Shown: piece by piece, positions 44,521 to 54,887 of the stretch | How the letters are laid out: each line of letters opens with the position of its first letter | How positions within the stretch are numbered: position 1 is the stretch's first letter | DNA from: Ferrovibrio terrae_A | GTDB taxonomy: Bacteria > Pseudomonadota > Alphaproteobacteria > Ferrovibrionales > Ferrovibrionaceae | Length of the DNA stretch: 64,000 nucleotides | Assembly (NCBI RefSeq): GCF_943372915.1 | Contig: NZ_CALSAN010000013.1 | Coordinates: forward strand, 1-64,000 | Direction of reading: 5' to 3' | Notes under the pieces: generated by a model | Database searches by the model: none | What the model saw: the letters and a program-made list of their open reading frames with translations, nothing else | What the model was told of the DNA's origin: nothing | Program-made: the position numbers and the translations under genes

Positions 44521-44556
44521 CGCCGCTTCCGCATCCCCCGCCGCTTCCGCATCCCC
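44521..44556. repeat. Two tandem 18-base repeats before the HAD gene
   Basis: The unit CGCCGCTTCCGCATCCCC occurs at 44521-44538 and 44539-44556 without change, followed by a partial third copy. Six codons long in any frame, so it may lengthen the N terminus if the GTG at 44513 is used. Confidence 0.85.
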
Positions 44557-44563
44557 CGCCGGC

Positions 44564-45241
44564 ATGCCACTGGCCGGTGCCGCCTTGCGGCAGGCGGAAA
44601 CCTGGGTCTTCGACCTCGACAACACGCTCTACCCTGCGGAATGCAACCTGTTCGAGCAGGTGCAACGCCGGATGGGCGAGTTCATCGCCACGACCTTTGC
44701 CCTGGATGCCGCAGCGGCAGCGGAAAAGCGGAAATACTTCTTCCATACCCATGGCACCACGCTGCGCGGCCTGATGGTGGAGCATGGCATCGATCCGGCC
44801 GATTTCCTCAGCTTCGTGCATGACATCGACCTGAGCGGCGTGGACGCCATGCCGGCGCTGAATACGGCGCTGGAGCGCCTGCCCGGCCGCAAGCTGATCT
44901 TCACCAACGGCACCGTGGCCCATGCCGAGCGCATCATGCGCAAACTGGGGGTCGACCATCACTTCGAGGCGGTGTTCGACATCGTGGCCTCCGACTACCT
45001 GCCCAAGCCCGAGATCGCGCCCTATCGCGCCATGCTGGCCCGCCATGGCGTGACACCGGCCGGCGCCGTGATGGTGGAAGACATGGCGCGCAACCTGAAA
45101 CCGGCGGCCGAACTGGGCATGACCACGATCTGGGTGCCGACCACGGCGGCCTGGTCGCAACCCGATGCCGGCGACCATGGCCATATCCACCATACCGCGC
45201 CGGACCTGACCGCCTTCCTGGCCGCCCTGCCCGCCGCCTGA
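44564..45241 (+). CDS. HAD-superfamily pyrimidine 5'-nucleotidase
   Basis: 225 residues from ATG 44564; an upstream GTG (44513) adds 17 residues that are only a translated tandem repeat. Seen: HAD motif I VFDLDNTLYPAECNLF, motif II IFTNGT, motif III lysine in LPKPEIAPY, and motif IV VEDMARNLKPA: the SDT1/pyrimidine 5'-nucleotidase branch. It dephosphorylates UMP/CMP-like nucleotides in family members. Divergent from the GGDEF gene; dapD follows on the same strand. Confidence 0.88.
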   Translation: MPLAGAALRQAETWVFDLDNTLYPAECNLFEQVQRRMGEFIATTFALDAAAAAEKRKYFFHTHGTTLRGLMVEHGIDPADFLSFVHDIDLSGVDAMPALNTALERLPGRKLIFTNGTVAHAERIMRKLGVDHHFEAVFDIVASDYLPKPEIAPYRAMLARHGVTPAGAVMVEDMARNLKPAAELGMTTIWVPTTAAWSQPDAGDHGHIHHTAPDLTAFLAALPAA

Positions 45242-45348
45242 ACCAGCGCCGACGGGCGCCCGAAAGGGAGCCGGCAGGTTGACTCAAGGCGCCCGGCGGC
45301 TATTGTCTCGCGGTCTCGCCGACCCGCATTTTCCAAGGACTATTTACC

Positions 45349-46203
45349 ATGACCGACGCCGCCATTCGCGCCCAGCTCCAGCCCGTGATCGATGCCGCCT
45401 GGGAGGCCCGCGACCAGGTCAATTTCCACACCAAGGGCGAAGTGCGCGACGCGGTGGAGGCCACGCTGAATGCGCTGGATGACGGCAAGCTGCGCGTGGC
45501 CGAGAAGATCGACGGCAAGTGGGTGGTGCACCAGTGGGCCAAGAAGGCCGTGCTGCTGAGCTTCCGCCTCACCGACAACATGCTGATTTCGGATGCCCCG
45601 GGCGGCGCCAGCTGGTTCGACAAGGTGCCGTCGAAATTTGCCGGCTGGAGCGAGCAGCGTTTCCGCGCCGCCGGCTTCCGCGCCGTGCCGGGCGCCGTGG
45701 CGCGCCGCGCCGCCTATATCGCGCCGGGCGTGGTGCTGATGCCCAGCTTTGTCAATCTCGGCGCCTATGTCGACAGCGGCACCATGGTGGATACCTGGGC
45801 CACGGTGGGGTCCTGCGCGCAGATCGGCAAGAACGTGCACCTGTCGGGCGGTGTCGGCATCGGCGGCGTGCTGGAGCCGCTGCAGGGCAACCCGGTGATC
45901 ATCGAGGACAACTGCTTCATCGGCGCGCGGTCGGAAGTGGTGGAAGGCGTGATCGTCGAGGAAGGTGCCGTGCTGTCCATGGGCGTCTATCTGGGCGCCG
46001 GCACCAAGATCATCGACCGCGCCACCGGCGAGGTTTTCGTCGGCCGCGTGCCGGCCTATTCGGTGGTGGTCTCGGGCAACATCCCGGGCAAGCCGCTGCC
46101 CAACGGCCAGCCGGGCCCGTCGCTGTACTGCGCCGTGATCGTCAAGCGCGTGGATGCCCAGACCCGCTCCAAGACATCCATCAACGAACTGCTGCGCGAC
46201 TGA
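45349..46203 (+). CDS. dapD: 2,3,4,5-tetrahydropyridine-2,6-dicarboxylate N-succinyltransferase
   Basis: Succinylase branch of diaminopimelate/lysine synthesis. 284 residues. Seen: AVLLSFRLTDNMLI, then a left-handed beta-helix of hexapeptide repeats from about residue 120 (GVVLMPSFVNLGAYVDSGTMVDTWATVGSCAQIGKNVHLSGGVGIGGVLEPLQ), the NPVIIEDNCFIGARSEVVEGVIVEEGAVLSMGVYLG loop, and a C-terminal domain. Normal length. AAGGA before ATG 45349. Confidence 0.97.
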   Translation: MTDAAIRAQLQPVIDAAWEARDQVNFHTKGEVRDAVEATLNALDDGKLRVAEKIDGKWVVHQWAKKAVLLSFRLTDNMLISDAPGGASWFDKVPSKFAGWSEQRFRAAGFRAVPGAVARRAAYIAPGVVLMPSFVNLGAYVDSGTMVDTWATVGSCAQIGKNVHLSGGVGIGGVLEPLQGNPVIIEDNCFIGARSEVVEGVIVEEGAVLSMGVYLGAGTKIIDRATGEVFVGRVPAYSVVVSGNIPGKPLPNGQPGPSLYCAVIVKRVDAQTRSKTSINELLRD

Positions 46204-46311
46204 TATCCCGGAGGTAGAGGCATGCCGCCGGCGCGGTAGAACCCGCACGGCGACAACCTTTCCTTAACGCAGAGCGGCGAGGCTTCAGGCTCCTGTTTCC
46301 CGAGTCGGTCA

Positions 46312-46899
46312 ATGTCGCTTCCGCCCACCAAGAACCGTCGTATCGATCCCGGCGCCTTTCGTCGCTCCACCATCCTGGTGGCCGAGGGTGACCGCGGCCT
46401 GCGCCGCACGCTGCGCGATGTGCTGCTCGGCATGGGCTTCCCCTCCATCATCGTGGCCGGTACTGCCGCAGAAGCGATACGCCAGCTGATCGAGTTCCGG
46501 CCCAGCGTGATCCTGCTGGACCACAAACTGCCCGGCAACGGCGATGGCATCGCCTTCACCCGCCGGCTGCGCCGCGAGAACGATCCGGTGCCGATCATCC
46601 TGATGTGCACCAATCCCGATGCCAGCCTGGTGGCCACCGCACGCGATGCCGGCGTGAACGAGATCGCGCGCAAGCCGCTGTCGATGGAAGGGCTGGTGCT
46701 GCGCCTGATGCATGTGCTGCAGGTGCCGCGCAAATTCATCCGCAGCAGCGCCTTTGTCGGGCCCGACCGCCGCCGCCTGCCCGATCGTCGCCGCAATGAG
46801 CGGCGGCTGCAGATCCCGCTGCCGCCGGAGCAGGAGCGGCGCAAGCGGCCGAGCCGGCGCAGCGGCGACGAACGCCGCAAGCCCAAGACTCCCACCTGA
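46312..46899 (+). CDS. Single-domain response regulator with basic tail
   Basis: 195 residues. A CheY-like receiver (about 19-140): acidic pair LVAEGDRGLRR, phospho-acceptor Asp70 in VILLDHKLPGNGDGI, a Thr in LMCTNPD, and Lys in ARKPLS, all as expected. It is followed by a tail very rich in Arg, with SSAFVGPDRRRLPDRRRNERR. No DNA-binding or enzymatic output domain. The motif GPDRRR is repeated in the second receiver-like protein at 58439. Alone between dapD and the MarR gene. Confidence 0.9.
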   Translation: MSLPPTKNRRIDPGAFRRSTILVAEGDRGLRRTLRDVLLGMGFPSIIVAGTAAEAIRQLIEFRPSVILLDHKLPGNGDGIAFTRRLRRENDPVPIILMCTNPDASLVATARDAGVNEIARKPLSMEGLVLRLMHVLQVPRKFIRSSAFVGPDRRRLPDRRRNERRLQIPLPPEQERRKRPSRRSGDERRKPKTPT

Positions 46900-47059
46900 A
46901 AAAAGAAAGCCGGTCTGGGCGGGGAAGCCGGACCGGCCGGGCACGATGAGCGGCGCGCCTGAAGTGATTCGCAGCCTAGGCGGCCGCGATGACGCTGGCA
47001 TGACAGGCGGCAGCCTGCTGTAATCGGCCATCGGCCAGTGCAGGCGCAAATTAGTCCGC

Positions 47060-47087
47060 TTGCATTACTGTTATTCCCCGCTACAAT
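47060..47087 (+). promoter_or_regulatory. Candidate sigma-70 promoter for the MarR-family gene
   Basis: TTGCAT (47060-47065) and TACAAT (47082-47087) with a 16-base spacer, 57 bases before the GTG start. The 245-base gap 46900-47144 otherwise shows no gene. Confidence 0.5.
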
Positions 47088-47144
47088 CCGGCATACAAGA
47101 AACGCCCGGCCGCCAAGAAGCCGTGGGCAGGGAGGACTATCATC

Positions 47145-47771
47145 GTGCCAGTTGCCGCCCGGAATGCGCCAATGCGCAGGCCGAAAGCCGAGGTCGGAGT
47201 CAAATCCGAGCGGCGCGGCAGTGCGGCACCGGTGGATTACGGCACCCTGCCCAACCATGTCGGCTACCTGCTGCGCCTGGCACAGCTGCGGGTGTGGGAG
47301 GATTTCTACGGCCGGCTGGGCGATACCGGAATCAGCCCGGCCCTGTTTTCGGCCCTGATGCTGGTCGATCGCAATCCCGGCATCCAGCAGAGCCGCCTGG
47401 GCGAGGCGCTGGGCGTCGCCCGTTCCGGCGCCATGACGATGACCGACCGACTGGAAGGCCTCGGCCTGGTGGAGCGCCGTGCCGACCCGCATGATCGCCG
47501 CGCCTATGGCCTGTTCCTGACTGCCGACGGCCAGCGCGGCATGGCGGAATACATCGCCCGCGTCCAGCAGCATGATGCCAAGATCAACCAGGTGCTGAGC
47601 AGCGACGAGCATGCCACGCTGATGCGGCTGCTGCACAAATTCACCGCCGCGCCGGCGCCGATCACGCTGGAGCGCGCCCAGAAGGCGGACACCGCGGCCC
47701 GTTCCACCACAGACACTGATCCAGTAGCATCGCGTACCAAGCGCACCGCCCATACAGGGCGGGCGTCCTAG
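47145..47771 (+). CDS. MarR-family transcriptional regulator
   Basis: 208 residues from GTG 47145 (GGAGG about ten bases upstream). Seen: winged helix-turn-helix core GYLLRLAQLRVWEDFYGRL, ISPALFSALMLVDRNPGIQQSRLGEALGVARSGAMTMTDRLEGLGLVERRADPHDRRAYGLFLT, the DxRxxxLxLT wing being present. A disordered tail (TAARSTTDTDPVASRTKRTAHTG) follows. It stands 26 bases before the liv-type operon on the same strand, so it may be part of, and regulate, that transport operon. Confidence 0.9.
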   Translation: MPVAARNAPMRRPKAEVGVKSERRGSAAPVDYGTLPNHVGYLLRLAQLRVWEDFYGRLGDTGISPALFSALMLVDRNPGIQQSRLGEALGVARSGAMTMTDRLEGLGLVERRADPHDRRAYGLFLTADGQRGMAEYIARVQQHDAKINQVLSSDEHATLMRLLHKFTAAPAPITLERAQKADTAARSTTDTDPVASRTKRTAHTGRAS

Positions 47772-47797
47772 ACAACGGTTCCAGGGAGGAAAGACCA

Positions 47798-49030
47798 ATG
47801 AGCACCAAGCTTACCCGTCGCCAATTCGCAGCCACGGCCGCCGGCGCCGCGCTCGTCGCCGGCACCGCACCGTTCAACATCGTCAAAGCCCAGACCGGCG
47901 CGCTGAAGATCGGGTCGATCCATCCGCGCTCGGGCTTCCAGGCCCAGCTCGGCATCGCCTGCCAGCGCGGCATCGACCTGGCGCCGCGCGTGCTCAAGCA
48001 GCTCGGCATCAATGCCAATGTCGAGATCATGAATGCCGATACCGAATCCAACGTCGACGTGGCCCGCGCCCGCGCCGAAAAACTGATCAACGACGGCGCC
48101 AATGTGCTGATCGGCGCCTTCGACAGCGGCCAGTCGGCCGCCATCGCCCAGGTCGCCGAGCAGAAGGGCGTGCCCTACATCATCAACGTCGCCGCGGCGC
48201 CGCAGATCACCGAACAGGGCTACAAGTTCGTGTTCCGCAACTTCCCGACCGCACCGATGCTGGTCGGCGACGGCCTCAACCTGATGAAGGGCGTGTTCGA
48301 GAAGAGCGGCATCACGCCGAAGACCGCCGTGTTCATGCATGTGAACGACACCTTCGGCCAGTCGATGGCCGGCGCGATCAAGGCGATGGCGCCGCGCTTC
48401 AACCTGCCGTTCCAGATCGTCGATACCATTGCCTATGATCCGCAGGCCAAGGATCTCTCGGTCGAGATCGCCAAGGCCAAGGCCACCGGCGCCGAAATGC
48501 TGATGCCGGTGACCCGGCTTAACGACGCCATCCTGATGATCCGCGAAATGGTCAAGCAGCGCTGGGAACCGCAGATCGTGATGAGCCCCGGCGCGCCGGG
48601 CTTCTATGAAGGCCAGTTCTACAAGACGCTGGGCAAGTTCTCGAATTACCTGCTGACCAATGTGCCGTGGTACAATCCGCGGTCTTCCATCACCCAGAAG
48701 CTCCTGGACGAGTTCACCAAGAGCTACAAGAACGAGCTGTTCGAGCTGAATGTCGGCTTCTCGTTCGAGGCCGTCATGGTGGCCGTCAATGCGCATAACG
48801 CCGCCAAGAGCACGGCGGGCGCGGCGCTGGCCGATGCGATCCGCAAGACCAACATCACCGATCACGTGATGGCCGGCGGCGCGCTGCAGTTCAACGAAAA
48901 GGGCCAGAACGTCAACATCAAGTCGGTGACGCTGCAGAATCTCGACCAGCGCCCGAAGGTGGTGCTGCCGCTGGATATCGCGGAAGACAACCTGACCCTG
49001 CCGCTGCCGAGCTGGACCAAGCGCAGCTGA
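47798..49030 (+). CDS. Branched-chain amino acid-type ABC transporter substrate-binding protein
   Basis: 410 residues. Export signal of twin-arginine appearance (TRRQFAATAAGAALVAGTAPF). Seen: Peripla_BP_6 fold, LKIGSIHPRSGFQAQLGIACQRGIDLAPRVL, NADTESNVDVARARAEKLINDGANVLIGAFDSGQSAAIAQVAEQKGVPYIINVAAAPQITEQGYKFVFRNFP. The ligand cannot be told: Liv-type systems in these bacteria carry amino acids, amides, urea or aromatic acids. First transport gene after the MarR regulator; GGGAGG upstream of ATG 47798. Confidence 0.93.
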   Translation: MSTKLTRRQFAATAAGAALVAGTAPFNIVKAQTGALKIGSIHPRSGFQAQLGIACQRGIDLAPRVLKQLGINANVEIMNADTESNVDVARARAEKLINDGANVLIGAFDSGQSAAIAQVAEQKGVPYIINVAAAPQITEQGYKFVFRNFPTAPMLVGDGLNLMKGVFEKSGITPKTAVFMHVNDTFGQSMAGAIKAMAPRFNLPFQIVDTIAYDPQAKDLSVEIAKAKATGAEMLMPVTRLNDAILMIREMVKQRWEPQIVMSPGAPGFYEGQFYKTLGKFSNYLLTNVPWYNPRSSITQKLLDEFTKSYKNELFELNVGFSFEAVMVAVNAHNAAKSTAGAALADAIRKTNITDHVMAGGALQFNEKGQNVNIKSVTLQNLDQRPKVVLPLDIAEDNLTLPLPSWTKRS

Positions 49031-49076
49031 TCGCTTAACCCACGCAACACCACCCCGAAGAGACTCCGAAGAACCG

Positions 49077-49946
49077 ATGCCCATAGATTTGATTGTTACC
49101 GTTGCCGTACAGGGCATTCTGACCGGACTGGTCTACGGCCTCATGGCCCTTGGCCTTTCGGTCATCTTCGGGGTGGTGCGCGTGGTCAATTTCGCCCATG
49201 GCGAGATGATGACAATTGCCTCCTATGCCGCGATCGTCGCTTTCGGCGCCTGGAATATCGATCCGCTGGTGTCGATGATCCCGATTGCCGTGCTGCTGTT
49301 CGCGCTGGGCTATGCGATGCAGGCGGCCCTGATCAATCCCTTCATCAACCGGCCGGAGCACAGCCAGTTCATCCTGCTGGCCGCGGTGGCCATCATCATG
49401 GTCAATGGCCTGCTGATGATCTTCGGCCCCGATGCCCGCAACGTGCTGGTCGATTACGCGCTCGACTCCATCGAGGTCGGCCCGCTGCTGATCGACAAGG
49501 TGCGCGTCATCACTGCCACCCTGGCGCTGGCGATCACCGCCGGACTGTTCGCCTTCTTCAAGCTGAGCCGCATCGGCAAGGCGATCCGCGCCTGCGCGGA
49601 CAACCATATGGGCGCCCTGGTGGTCGGCCTCAACGTCAAGCGGCTCTATGCACTCACCTTCGGCATCGGCTCGGCCTGCGTCGGCGCTGCCGGCGCGATG
49701 ATGACGCTGCTGATCGACACCACGCCCAATGTCGGACCGGTCTTCACCCTGCAGGCCTTTGTCATTGTCATCATCGGCGGCCTGGGCTCGATGCCCGGCG
49801 CGCTGCTGGGCGGCGTGCTGATCGGCCTGACCGAGGCGATGGCCGGGCTGTTCTTCGCGCCCTCGGCCAAGACGATGTTCGGCGTCGCCATCCTCATTCT
49901 GGTTCTTCTTTTCAGGCCACAGGGCCTGCTGGGGCGCAAGGCATGA
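49077..49946 (+). CDS. livH: Branched-chain amino acid-type ABC permease LivH
   Basis: 289 residues, eight or so membrane helices. Seen: GLVYGLMALGLSVIFGVVRVVNFAHGEMM near the N terminus (the LivH hallmark), FFKLSRIGKAIRACADNHMGALVVGLNVKRLYALTFGIGSACVGAAG with the ATPase-docking loop, and GGLGSMPGALLGG. Its stop overlaps livM (ATGA). Confidence 0.94.
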   Translation: MPIDLIVTVAVQGILTGLVYGLMALGLSVIFGVVRVVNFAHGEMMTIASYAAIVAFGAWNIDPLVSMIPIAVLLFALGYAMQAALINPFINRPEHSQFILLAAVAIIMVNGLLMIFGPDARNVLVDYALDSIEVGPLLIDKVRVITATLALAITAGLFAFFKLSRIGKAIRACADNHMGALVVGLNVKRLYALTFGIGSACVGAAGAMMTLLIDTTPNVGPVFTLQAFVIVIIGGLGSMPGALLGGVLIGLTEAMAGLFFAPSAKTMFGVAILILVLLFRPQGLLGRKA

Positions 49947-50944
49947 TCGCGCGTCTGATCGAAGGCGTGCCGCAGCGCGCGCTCATCCTGCTTGGCCTGT
50001 TGCTGGCCGCCATGCTGGCCGCGCCGCTGCTGGTTGGTGATTACGGCCTGTCGGTGCTGATCCTGGTGCTGTATTTCGCCTATACCGGCCAGGCCTGGAA
50101 CGTGATGATGGGCTTTGCCGGCCAGCTCAGCCTGGGCCATTCGCTCTATGTCGGCATCGGCGCCTATGCCGCCGCCGCCCTCTATGTGCATTTCGGCATC
50201 GGGCCGTGGCTTGGCGTATGGATCGCCATCCTGCTCAGCATGTCGGCCGGCCTGGTGATCGGCTTCCTCGCCTTCCGCTTCGGCATCGGCGGCGTGTATT
50301 TCGCGCTGCTGACCATCGCCTTTGCCGAATTCACCCGCGTCGGCTTCGACCATTTCACCTGGGTGAACGGCTCGGGCGGCTTCTTCCTGCCGGTGGCGCA
50401 GTACAGCATCAACGATCCGCTCAACCTGCGCGGTTCGCCCACCATGTTCTATTACATCCTGCTCGGCATCACCGTGCTGGCCTTCCTGTTCTGCCGCTGG
50501 CTGCTGACCGGCCGCATCGGCTATTACTGGCTGGCGATCCGCGAGGAACCCGAAGCCGCCCAGACGCTGGGCATCAACGTGTTCCGCTACAAGATGATCG
50601 CGGTGGCGATCTCGGCCGGCATGACGGCGCTGAGCGGCGTGTTCTTCGCCTTCTATTACAACAACCTGTTCCCCGAGCAGATCTTCAGCATGAACCGCTC
50701 GATCGAGCTGATTCTCGGTCCGATCATCGGCGGCATCGGCTCGCTGTTCGGCCCGATCCTCGGCGCCGTGGTGCTGACCCTGCTGGCCGAAGGCCTCACC
50801 GACATCATGGCCGCGCTGGGCTACGAACTGCCGGGCGTGAAGCTGGTGTTCTATGGCCTCTGCCTGCTGGTGGTGGTGATGTATCTGCCCAACGGCATCT
50901 GGCCGCCGTTGCGCAAATGGCTCGGCCTGGGAGAGCGGCTATGA
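49943..50944 (+). CDS. livM: Branched-chain amino acid-type ABC permease LivM
   Basis: 333 residues. Seen: QAWNVMMGFAGQLSLGHSLYVGIGAYAAAAL (the LivM hallmark), GVYFALLTIAFAEFTR, YWLAIREEPEAAQTLGINVFRYKMIAVAISAGMTALSGVFFAFYYNNLFPEQIFSM, and GGIGSLFGPILGAVVLTLLAEGL. Overlaps livH and livG by four bases each. Confidence 0.94.
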   Translation: MIARLIEGVPQRALILLGLLLAAMLAAPLLVGDYGLSVLILVLYFAYTGQAWNVMMGFAGQLSLGHSLYVGIGAYAAAALYVHFGIGPWLGVWIAILLSMSAGLVIGFLAFRFGIGGVYFALLTIAFAEFTRVGFDHFTWVNGSGGFFLPVAQYSINDPLNLRGSPTMFYYILLGITVLAFLFCRWLLTGRIGYYWLAIREEPEAAQTLGINVFRYKMIAVAISAGMTALSGVFFAFYYNNLFPEQIFSMNRSIELILGPIIGGIGSLFGPILGAVVLTLLAEGLTDIMAALGYELPGVKLVFYGLCLLVVVMYLPNGIWPPLRKWLGLGERL

Positions 50945-51669
50945 CAGCTTTGCTCACCGTCGAGGGCATCTCGAAAAGCTTCCGCGGCCTGCGCGCGGTG
51001 GATCGCGCGTCGCTGACCGTGCCCAAGGGCGGCATCGTCAGCCTGATCGGCCCCAATGGCGCCGGCAAGACCACCTGCTTCAACATGATCGCCGGCGTGT
51101 TCAAACCCGACGAGGGCAGCATCACCTTTGCCGGCCAGAGCATCGCCGGCCTGCGGCCCGACCAGATCTGCCATGCCGGCATCGGCCGCACCTTCCAGAT
51201 CGTGAAGCCGTTCAAGGAACTCACAGCCCTGGAGAATGTGATTGTCGGCGCCCTGCGCACCGAGCCCAGCACACGGGCGGCGCGCAAGAAAGCCGAAGGC
51301 GTGCTGGACCAGCTCGGCATGCTGGACAAGCGCGACCAGCCGGCCGCGCAGCTGACCCTGCCCGAGCGCAAGCGGCTGGAAGTGGCGCGCGCGCTGGCCA
51401 CCGACCCGACCCTGCTGTTGCTGGACGAGGTGATGGCCGGCCTGCGCCCGACCGAGACCGACCAGATGGTGGCGGTGTTCCGCGAGCTGAACCGCAAGCA
51501 GGGGCTGACGATTTTGCTGATCGAACATGTGATGCGTGCCGTGATGGCGCTGTCGCAGCATGTGGTGGTGCTGCACCATGGCCAGGTGATCGCCGATGGC
51601 GCACCGGAGCAGGTGGTGCGCGATCCCGCCGTGCTGGAATGCTATCTGGGCGAGGAGGCCGAGGTATGA
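50941..51669 (+). CDS. livG: Branched-chain amino acid-type ABC ATP-binding protein LivG
   Basis: 242 residues from ATG 50941 (ATGA overlap with livM). Seen: Walker A GPNGAGKTTCFNMIAG, Q-loop GRTFQIVKPFKELT, LTLPERKRLEVARALATDP signature and Walker B LLLLDEVMAGLRPTE, H-loop LLIEHVMRAVM. The signature reads LTLPERKRLE instead of LSYGxQR, a usual LivG variation. Overlaps livF. Confidence 0.94.
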   Translation: MTALLTVEGISKSFRGLRAVDRASLTVPKGGIVSLIGPNGAGKTTCFNMIAGVFKPDEGSITFAGQSIAGLRPDQICHAGIGRTFQIVKPFKELTALENVIVGALRTEPSTRAARKKAEGVLDQLGMLDKRDQPAAQLTLPERKRLEVARALATDPTLLLLDEVMAGLRPTETDQMVAVFRELNRKQGLTILLIEHVMRAVMALSQHVVVLHHGQVIADGAPEQVVRDPAVLECYLGEEAEV

Positions 51670-52385
51670 GCAGCGCGGCGCTCCGTCTGACCGACCTCGA
51701 CGTTTTCTACGGCGATGCCCAGGCACTGGACAGTGTGTCGATCGAAGTGCCGCAGGGCAGCATCGTCGCCATCATCGGCGCCAATGGCGCCGGCAAGTCG
51801 ACCCTGATCCGCACCATCGCCGGTATCGAAACGCCACGGCGCGGCCATATCACCTACAAGGACACCGAGATCGGCGGCCTGCCCAGCTATAAGGTCTGCA
51901 ACCTCGGCATCGGCCAGGTGGCCGAGGGCCGCCAGATCTTCCCCACGCTCAGCGTGCTGGAGAATCTGGAAATGGGCGCCCTGCTGCCGCGTGCGCGCGG
52001 CAAGGAAAAGGCCACGATGGACGAGGTGTTTCATCTCTTCCCGCGCCTGGCCGAACGGCGCGACCAGCTGGCCGGCACCATGTCGGGCGGCGAACAGCAG
52101 ATGCTGGCGATTGGCCGCTGCCTGATGGGCCAGCCCGACCTGATCATGTTCGACGAGCCTTCACTGGGCCTGGCACCCGCCGTGGTGCAGGAGGTGTTCC
52201 GCATCATCCGGCTGCTGCATGCCGAGCGCGGCATGACGGTGATCCTGGTCGAACAGAATGTCGCCGTGTCGCTCAAGCTGGCCGACCAGGCTTATGTGCT
52301 TGAGAACGGCCATATCGTCATGCAGGGCAGCGGCCAGGACTTGCTGCACGACGACCGCGTGCGGCAGGCCTATATGGGGCTGTAA
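51666..52385 (+). CDS. livF: Branched-chain amino acid-type ABC ATP-binding protein LivF
   Basis: 239 residues from ATG 51666. Seen: Walker A GANGAGKSTLIRTIAG, VAEGRQIFPTLSVLENLEMGA, signature MSGGEQQMLAIGRCLMGQP, Walker B LIMFDEPSLGLAPAVVQEVF, and ILVEQNVAVSLKLADQAYVLENGHIV. Last gene of the MarR-livKHMGF group. The convergent FRG gene ends seven bases after it; no terminator hairpin is obvious. Confidence 0.95.
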   Translation: MSSAALRLTDLDVFYGDAQALDSVSIEVPQGSIVAIIGANGAGKSTLIRTIAGIETPRRGHITYKDTEIGGLPSYKVCNLGIGQVAEGRQIFPTLSVLENLEMGALLPRARGKEKATMDEVFHLFPRLAERRDQLAGTMSGGEQQMLAIGRCLMGQPDLIMFDEPSLGLAPAVVQEVFRIIRLLHAERGMTVILVEQNVAVSLKLADQAYVLENGHIVMQGSGQDLLHDDRVRQAYMGL

Positions 52386-52392
52386 GACTAAA

Positions 52393-53148
52393 TTACATAT
52401 GCCGGATCATTAGATAACGGGCCAAGCCATCAAGATCGGGATATAATGAATACTCATTAACCCCAGCTAGAGTTAAAAATGATAGCGCTTCCGGAATGGC
52501 CGCGGCAGGTATCACAAATTTTCTAACAAGGTCGCTGTATTTTTGTTCTAACGGAGCATCTATTTCATTGTGGAATGTAAAGCCACTGCGCTGCACGGCC
52601 AACCTACGACTTGTTTGAGTTGGGTTGAGCGCAACAACATCAGTGGGGAATTTTTTCTTTTCATTTATATATACATCCCAATAATTTACTTCCAAATCGG
52701 TATGCGGGTTAAATATTGAATCATCATTCATTGACGCCTTGTTCAGAGCGAATGGGTTAAGCATCCATATACACGGTAGCTCTGCCGTAGGGATGCTCGG
52801 CCTACTCTTCACATTCAAATAAGGTTTGAGCGCAAAGTATAGTGCAACAGAGAAGGTGTGCGACCAGTCGAGCAATCGCGTAGGCAAGCCGTGGTGCTGC
52901 ATAGCAAATAGCGTATCCCACGGCGAATTTGCGTCATCAAGCAAAGGGCCCGCGAGTGCCAGGAAGTCATGATAGAGGGTTGACTCGATATACCTGTACT
53001 TTTTTGCTTTGCTACTTCTGCCTAGCCCACACAACAACTCCCAACTTCCATTACTATGCCCCCGAAAAAAGGGGATATCGCATCCGATAAGATCTAAAGC
53101 TTTAATGTGGTTCTGCACATCGAACAGAAACTTCTGCCATTTAGTCAT
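52393..53148 (-). CDS. FRG-domain protein, low-GC insertion
   Basis: 251 residues from ATG 53148, preceded by GGGAGGGGGG. Seen: the FRG motif in PFFRGHSNGSWELLCGLGR (about 27-45) and MQHHGLPTRLLDWSHTFSVALYFAL (about 84-108), the two blocks that define the FRG domain. FRG proteins are of unknown biochemistry, turn up in mobile and defence-associated loci, and may be toxin- or nuclease-related. The whole gene is far richer in A+T than the window (runs such as TTTTTTCTTTTCATTTATATATAC), with different codon choice, a sign of recent transfer. No integrase, antitoxin or flanking repeat is visible. Convergent with livF, upstream of the fumarase terminator. Confidence 0.85.
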   Translation of the reverse strand: MTKWQKFLFDVQNHIKALDLIGCDIPFFRGHSNGSWELLCGLGRSSKAKKYRYIESTLYHDFLALAGPLLDDANSPWDTLFAMQHHGLPTRLLDWSHTFSVALYFALKPYLNVKSRPSIPTAELPCIWMLNPFALNKASMNDDSIFNPHTDLEVNYWDVYINEKKKFPTDVVALNPTQTSRRLAVQRSGFTFHNEIDAPLEQKYSDLVRKFVIPAAAIPEALSFLTLAGVNEYSLYPDLDGLARYLMIRHM

Positions 53149-53183
53149 TCCCCCCTCCCGCCTTTTTACTTGTTAGACAAATA

Positions 53184-53211
53184 AAAAAGGCCACCTCGCG
53201 GTGGCCTTTTT
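53184..53211 (-). terminator. Rho-independent terminator of the fumarase gene
   Basis: Perfect 12-bp stem AAAAAGGCCACC (53184-53195)/GGTGGCCTTTTT (53200-53211) with TCGC loop. Read on the minus strand it lies six bases after the fumarase stop and ends in T-rich sequence. It stands between the fumarase and FRG genes, insulating the latter. Confidence 0.88.
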
Positions 53212-53216
53212 GCTGT

Positions 53217-54827
<1,611 letters not shown>

Positions 54828-54887
54828 TGTCGTCTCCGGGGCTGGTGCACGGCTCAGGCTGGGAGCCGGAAGGAAAGCTTGCGGGTC

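Noticed and set aside
52393..53148. Toxin-antitoxin or multi-gene defence island around the FRG gene
   Set aside because: No second small gene, integrase or repeats; both neighbours are housekeeping or transport genes in normal composition.
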